Positions 8,298 to 11,111 of a stretch of DNA of 11,111 nt are shown one piece after another. The notes under the pieces are model-generated. The model searched no databases. It was not told where the DNA came from and was given only the letters and a program-made list of their open reading frames with translations. Positions within the stretch are counted from its first letter, which is position 1. The number at the start of each line of letters is the position of its first letter. A program made the translations under genes and the position numbers. This DNA is from Bacteroidales bacterium (GTDB lineage: Bacteria > Bacteroidota > Bacteroidia > Bacteroidales > VadinHA17): the NCBI GenBank assembly GCA_003520925.1, contig DOTV01000185.1, positions 1 to 11,111 of the forward strand, in the 5' to 3' direction.

Positions 8298-8331
8298 AAA
8301 AAAACCGTTCTCTTATTCTGAAGAGAACGGT
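8298..8331 (-). terminator. intrinsic terminator in the gltB leader (putative attenuator)
   Basis: On the minus strand, ACCGTTCTCTT (8331-8321) and AAGAGAACGGT (8314-8304) form a perfect 11-bp stem with loop CAGAAT, followed by six T (8303-8298). The plus strand has no T tract after the stem, so the orientation is clear. It ends only 37 bases before the gltB ATG and no gene precedes it on this strand apart from the small leader ORF. Transcripts starting upstream must read through it to express gltBD, which is what an attenuator requires. Confidence 0.85.
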
Positions 8332-8361
8332 CATCCCTAATCCTATGAAAACGCCATTCTC
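8323..8361 (-). promoter_or_regulatory. possible antiterminator pairing
   Basis: On the minus strand, GAGAATGG (8361-8354), which overlaps the leader-peptide TGA, can pair with CCGTTCTC (8330-8323), the 5' arm of the terminator: eight pairs including one G-U. The two structures exclude each other. A ribosome terminating at the leader stop would cover GAGAATGG and let the terminator form; one stalled earlier would leave it free. The pairing is seen in the sequence; its use is inferred. Confidence 0.5.
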
Positions 8362-8425
8362 AGTCAATTCCGGTAAACCTGATGACTAAAAACAGGACGA
8401 AAAATATAATATTATGCAACTTCAT
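8360..8425 (-). CDS. putative 21-residue leader peptide of gltBD
   Basis: The ORF begins ATGAAG at 8425 and ends TGA at 8360-8362. The product starts MKLHN, then has ten consecutive residues that are only Ile, Phe, Val or Leu (IIFFVLFLVI, residues 6-15), and ends RFTGID. In total 9 of 21 residues are Ile/Leu/Val and 4 are Phe. It lies between a promoter candidate and the intrinsic terminator in the gltB leader, with 28 bases from its stop to the stem. It contains no Glu or Gln, so it would not sense the enzyme's own product by simple codon starvation. Branched-chain amino acids or Phe, whose synthesis uses glutamate as amino donor, are candidate signals; nascent-chain arrest is another possibility. 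There is no clear ribosome site, as is common in Bacteroidetes. I do not recognise the peptide, and chance occurrence remains possible. Confidence 0.55.
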   Translation of the reverse strand: MKLHNIIFFVLFLVIRFTGID

Positions 8426-8439
8426 TTCTAATTCGTGAG

Positions 8440-8473
8440 CAAATATACAATAAAACTACCAGATTGATGCAAA
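8440..8473 (-). promoter_or_regulatory. candidate gltB promoter (Bacteroidetes type)
   Basis: The minus strand reads TATATTTG at 8447-8440, a perfect fit to the Bacteroidetes -7 element TAnnTTTG. TTTG at 8473-8470 lies 22 bases upstream, close to the usual spacing of the -33 element. Transcription would start a few bases upstream of the leader ORF, giving it a very short 5' untranslated region. The surrounding DNA is AT-rich, so a chance match is possible. Confidence 0.5.
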
Positions 8474-8567
8474 TAATCATAAAAAACTTAATAAAAATCA
8501 TAAAATATTACAAAAAGTTATTAACATGATAGTTGATAATTAAGGATGCAATTGTTCCAATTAGAGG

Positions 8568-8632
8568 AAGTTGCTGGTTACTGGTTACTGGTTAATGGTA
8601 ACAAGCAACAAGCAACAAGCAGCAAGCAACTT
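8568..8632. repeat. two heptamer tandem arrays within an inverted repeat
   Basis: Three perfect copies of CTGGTTA occupy 8574-8594, then four copies of AAGCAAC (the third reads AAGCAGC) occupy 8603-8630. AAGTTGCT (8568-8575) and AGCAACTT (8625-8632) are perfect complements and could close the block into a stem; GTTAC and GTAAC inside can pair as well. It lies 54 bases upstream of zwf in the 425-base gltB-zwf gap. Apart from this block and the gltB leader, the gap shows only AT-rich DNA, and I see no convincing promoter for zwf. Confidence 0.65.
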
Positions 8633-8685
8633 AGATGAATTTATTCTATCTTAGCATCCGGTGATACTAATATTATGCATCTTTT

Positions 8686-10212
8686 ATGGAAAAGCCATTC
8701 AATCTTATTCTTGTTATTTTTGGAGCAACAGGGGATCTGACTTCTCGAAAACTGTTACCTGCTCTCTTTTCTCTGAAAAATCAGGGCCTGATGCCGGATA
8801 AATGTGCATTTATTGGTGTTGGCCGAAGTGAAAAAAGTGTTGAAGATTTCAGGAATGATATGGAAAAGGCTGTCAGGGAGTTCTTAGAGGATAAGGATGC
8901 CGGCATCAGTAATATTAAGCAATTTACAGCTTGTATCGACTATTTCAAGATGGATTATCAGTCTCCTGGTGATTATGAAAAGCTCAGGCAGGAAATTGAA
9001 AAAATAAGTGCTGCCCGCGGAACCGGTGGGAATATAATTTTTTATATGGCAACGCCTCCAAGTCTCTATGAGGTTATCGCAACAAATATTGCAAAAGCCG
9101 GGATGGGTGTTCAGAACGATGGTTTCAGGAGATTCATTATCGAAAAACCATTCGGGTATGACCTGGAAAGTGCCCGGAATCTTAACAAAACCTTGCATAT
9201 GCTTGTTCAGGAGGACCAGATCTACAGGATAGATCACTACCTTGGAAAGGAGACAGTCCAGAATCTGCTTGTAACAAGGTTTGCAAACGGGATTTTTGAA
9301 CCGCTCTGGAACAGGAATTATGTTCACAGGATTGAAATCACATCTGCCGAAAGCATGGGTGTTGAGGACAGGGGAGGCTATTATGATGGCTCAGGTGCCC
9401 TTAGGGATATGGTTCAGAATCATCTTCTGCAAATGGTAGGATTAACTGCCATGGAGCCCCCTTCGTCGCTCGAAGCTGATGCTATCAGGAATGAAGTGCT
9501 TAAGGTGTTCCAATCGCTTCAGCCCATAAAGGAAGAGGATGTTGAAAAGCAGGTTATAAGGGGTCAGTACACTCCGTCCAAAATCAGGGGAGAATGCGTC
9601 ACGGGTTACAGGTATGAAAAGGATGTGGACGTTCACTCAAGAACCGAAACTTATGTGGCAATCAGATTTTACATAGATAACTGGCGATGGGGAGGGGTCC
9701 CGTTTTACATACGGACAGGGAAGCGTCTGCCAACCCGGGTCACTGAAGTGGTTATCCATTTTAAGCAGACCCCGCATCATCTGTTCCGCAGAGTTATGGG
9801 GAAACTGTCGGGCAATCAGCTTATTATACGAATTCAGCCCGATGAAGGAATGCTGCTCAAATTTGACATGAAGGAACCCGGAGCCGGATTCAATGTCAAA
9901 AATGTGAATATGGATTTTCATTATAAGGATCTGGCTGATGCAAGAATGCCATCAGCATATGAGAGGCTTCTTTACGATGTAATGCTCGGCGACTCAACCC
10001 TCTTCTCCCGTGATGATGAGGTTGAAACAGCATGGAAGTTCATCGAACCGATCCAGAAGGCATGGAAGAATAATCCGGCAATAAAGGTATATGGTTACCC
10101 CGCAGGTACCTGGGGCCCTGAACCGTCAAATAGTCTTATTGAGGGAGAAGGACTCATGTGGAGGTATCCGTGCAAAAATATGGCGGATGAGGAGTTGTAC
10201 TGCGAGTTATAG
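8686..10212 (+). CDS. zwf: glucose-6-phosphate 1-dehydrogenase
   Basis: This cytoplasmic enzyme oxidises glucose 6-phosphate to 6-phosphogluconolactone and reduces NADP+, the entry step of the oxidative pentose phosphate pathway. At 508 residues it matches the family length. The N-terminal Rossmann motif is GATGDLTSRKL (13-23). R47 in IGVGRSEKS is placed to bind the 2'-phosphate of NADP+. EKPFG is at 153-157. The signature RIDHYLGKE (181-189) holds D183 and the substrate-binding H184. NHLLQM (245-250) supplies H246, matching the catalytic His of the Leuconostoc enzyme. The C-terminal half (KRLPTR, then the YERLL segment) is intact. The ATG at 8686 leaves the expected short lead before the nucleotide motif, and the nearby upstream ATG at 8675 is out of frame. 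pgl follows after 126 bases with no terminator between, so a joint transcript is likely. No gnd is present in the window. Confidence 0.98.
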   Translation: MEKPFNLILVIFGATGDLTSRKLLPALFSLKNQGLMPDKCAFIGVGRSEKSVEDFRNDMEKAVREFLEDKDAGISNIKQFTACIDYFKMDYQSPGDYEKLRQEIEKISAARGTGGNIIFYMATPPSLYEVIATNIAKAGMGVQNDGFRRFIIEKPFGYDLESARNLNKTLHMLVQEDQIYRIDHYLGKETVQNLLVTRFANGIFEPLWNRNYVHRIEITSAESMGVEDRGGYYDGSGALRDMVQNHLLQMVGLTAMEPPSSLEADAIRNEVLKVFQSLQPIKEEDVEKQVIRGQYTPSKIRGECVTGYRYEKDVDVHSRTETYVAIRFYIDNWRWGGVPFYIRTGKRLPTRVTEVVIHFKQTPHHLFRRVMGKLSGNQLIIRIQPDEGMLLKFDMKEPGAGFNVKNVNMDFHYKDLADARMPSAYERLLYDVMLGDSTLFSRDDEVETAWKFIEPIQKAWKNNPAIKVYGYPAGTWGPEPSNSLIEGEGLMWRYPCKNMADEELYCEL

Positions 10213-10302
10213 AATTAAATTTGGTACAGGGTCTGTGGTCCGGGGTGTGGGGAAAAGGAACAAATAGCTGACTCGGTAATGCTATGTCTTCAACTCTCTG
10301 AA

Positions 10303-10332
10303 ACTCCGTATTACTCCGTGCAGCTCCGTGAT
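10303..10332 (+). repeat. three 10-base CTCCGT direct repeats
   Basis: CTCCGT recurs at 10304, 10314 and 10324, exactly 10 bases apart, in units ACTCCGTATT, ACTCCGTGCA and GCTCCGTGAT. The block lies between zwf and pgl and ends six bases before the pgl start codon. A 10-base period puts the units on one face of the helix, but this may simply be a dispersed intergenic repeat. No hairpin followed by a T tract is seen in the 126-base gap. Confidence 0.55.
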
Positions 10333-10338
10333 TAATAA

Positions 10339-11109
10339 ATGAATATGCTAAAGAATAATAAAGTATTTCCAACACCTCAGGCTCTTGCTGAATCTTTGGC
10401 TTTTGATCTTGTAAATCAGATTAAGAATGTTGATACCAGTGTTAATTATTTCACAATAGCCCTCTCAGGTGGCAGCACCCCTCGGTTCCTTTTTACGGTA
10501 CTGGGTGATCTTTATGCAGGTACCGTTCCCTGGGATAAGGTTCATTTCTTCTGGGTCGACGAAAGATGTGTCCCGCCTGAAGATACTGAAAGCAACTTCA
10601 GGATGGCCAATGAGACTTTGTTCACCAAAATTGAAATCCCTGAGGAGAACATTCACAGGATCAAAGGTGAGGCTGATCCTGTTAAGGAAGCTGAAAGATA
10701 TTCTAAGGAAATGCTTGATTTTACTGTAAAAAAAAATCGTCTTCCGTTTTTCGATATTATACTTCTTGGTATGGGAGAAGATGGTCATACAGCCTCTATC
10801 TTTCCTGGCTATGAGCACCTTTTTCTGACTGATAAAATCTGTGCAGTTGTTGTTCATCCATCGACCGGACAAAAGCGAATAACAATTACCGGGCTTGTTA
10901 TTAATAATGCAGCTTCAGTTTTCTTTCTTGTCACTGGTAAAAACAAGGCAACTATTGTTAATAACATTTTACGGGATCATAATGATAAAAAACAATTTCC
11001 TGCTTCATTTGTTAAACCGACTGATGGAAGGTTATATTGGTTTCTGGATGCGGCCGCAGGATCGTTAATTGGCAATGAGAAACCGGGAAATAAAGAAATA
11101 AAGAAATAA
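10339..11109 (+). CDS. pgl: 6-phosphogluconolactonase (DevB/SOL type)
   Basis: It hydrolyses 6-phosphogluconolactone, the product of Zwf, to 6-phosphogluconate in the cytoplasm. At 256 residues it is near the usual size. Diagnostic motifs of the glucosamine-6-phosphate isomerase-like fold are ALSGGSTPR (41-49, phosphate binding), WVDERCVPPEDTESNF (72-87) and GMGEDGHTASIFP (144-156, with catalytic H150 inferred from the family). DER followed by the GMGEDGHTAS form favours lactonase over NagB deaminase, as does its position after zwf. ATG at 10339 is used; the in-frame ATG at 10345 (Met3) is equally possible. The conserved region ends near WFLDAAAG (234-241), and about 15 further residues make a polar, Lys-rich tail. 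The last codons and the TAA lie in three copies of an 8-base repeat that runs to the end of the window. Confidence 0.95.
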   Translation: MNMLKNNKVFPTPQALAESLAFDLVNQIKNVDTSVNYFTIALSGGSTPRFLFTVLGDLYAGTVPWDKVHFFWVDERCVPPEDTESNFRMANETLFTKIEIPEENIHRIKGEADPVKEAERYSKEMLDFTVKKNRLPFFDIILLGMGEDGHTASIFPGYEHLFLTDKICAVVVHPSTGQKRITITGLVINNAASVFFLVTGKNKATIVNNILRDHNDKKQFPASFVKPTDGRLYWFLDAAAGSLIGNEKPGNKEIKK

Positions 11110-11111
11110 AG
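11088..11111 (+). repeat. 8-base tandem repeat (AAATAAAG) x3 at the pgl 3' end
   Basis: Three perfect AAATAAAG units (11088-11095, 11096-11103, 11104-11111) encode the end of Pgl, Asn-Lys-Glu-Ile-Lys-Lys, and its stop. The array reaches the window edge and may continue. The unit is not a multiple of three, but every frame through the repeat meets TAA, so changes in copy number would shift the tail without losing termination. Confidence 0.75.

Noticed and set aside
8571..8630. CRISPR-like array
   Set aside because: The units are 7 bases with no spacers, so these are simple tandem repeats.
8546..8638. A 30-codon ORF on the plus strand upstream of zwf, beginning ATGCAATTG
   Set aside because: Its second half is written by the heptamer arrays and is low-complexity; it has no properly spaced ribosome site and no recognisable sequence.
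8647..8654. TATCTTAG as a zwf -7 promoter element
   Set aside because: It differs from TAnnTTTG at one key position and has no TTG element at a suitable distance upstream.
8884..9327. A 147-codon open frame on the minus strand
   Set aside because: It is antisense to the conserved N-terminal half of zwf, with no recognisable domain or start context.
10465..10872. A 135-codon open frame on the minus strand
   Set aside because: It is antisense to the conserved core of pgl and contains no recognisable motif.

Overview
This window looks like chromosomal DNA of a Bacteroidetes (Bacteroidota) bacterium, probably of the Bacteroidales/Marinilabiliales type. Three things point there: a von Willebrand A protein with a SusC-like N-terminal carboxypeptidase-regulatory domain, a match to the Bacteroidetes promoter form TTTG...TAnnTTTG upstream of gltB, and AT-rich intergenic DNA that lacks strong Shine-Dalgarno sites and is full of small palindromic repeats. 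The lineage is inferred from these traits, not from a database match.

Layout: bases 1-215 hold GC-rich inverted repeats and no gene. A secreted or envelope VWA protein (YfbK-like) lies at 216-2084 (+) and ends at a strong intrinsic terminator (2106-2136). The convergent gap to 2224 is packed with short hairpins. On the minus strand, 8260 to 2225 carries gltB then gltD, the two subunits of NADPH-dependent glutamate synthase, separated by 75 bases of palindrome and tandem repeat. A 425-base divergent gap (8261-8685) separates gltB from zwf (8686-10212, +), followed by pgl (10339-11109, +). These two encode the first two steps of the oxidative pentose phosphate pathway and probably form one transcription unit.

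The metabolic genes fit together. Zwf makes NADPH, Pgl hydrolyses the resulting lactone, and GltBD uses NADPH to turn glutamine plus 2-oxoglutarate into two glutamates. No gnd gene is visible.

The most interesting feature is the gltB leader. Reading the minus strand, a promoter candidate (8440-8473) is followed by a 21-codon leader ORF (8360-8425) with an unbroken ten-residue run of Ile/Phe/Val/Leu. A perfect 11-bp intrinsic terminator (8298-8331) then lies 37 bases before the gltB start. A segment overlapping the leader stop codon can pair with the terminator's 5' arm. This is the layout of a ribosome-controlled transcription attenuator for glutamate synthase.

A second theme is that intergenic repeats supply the 3' ends of genes. 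The last codons and stop of GltB, GltD and Pgl each lie inside a repeat (a 24-base tandem repeat, a GC-rich palindrome that recurs at the window start, and an 8-base tandem repeat).
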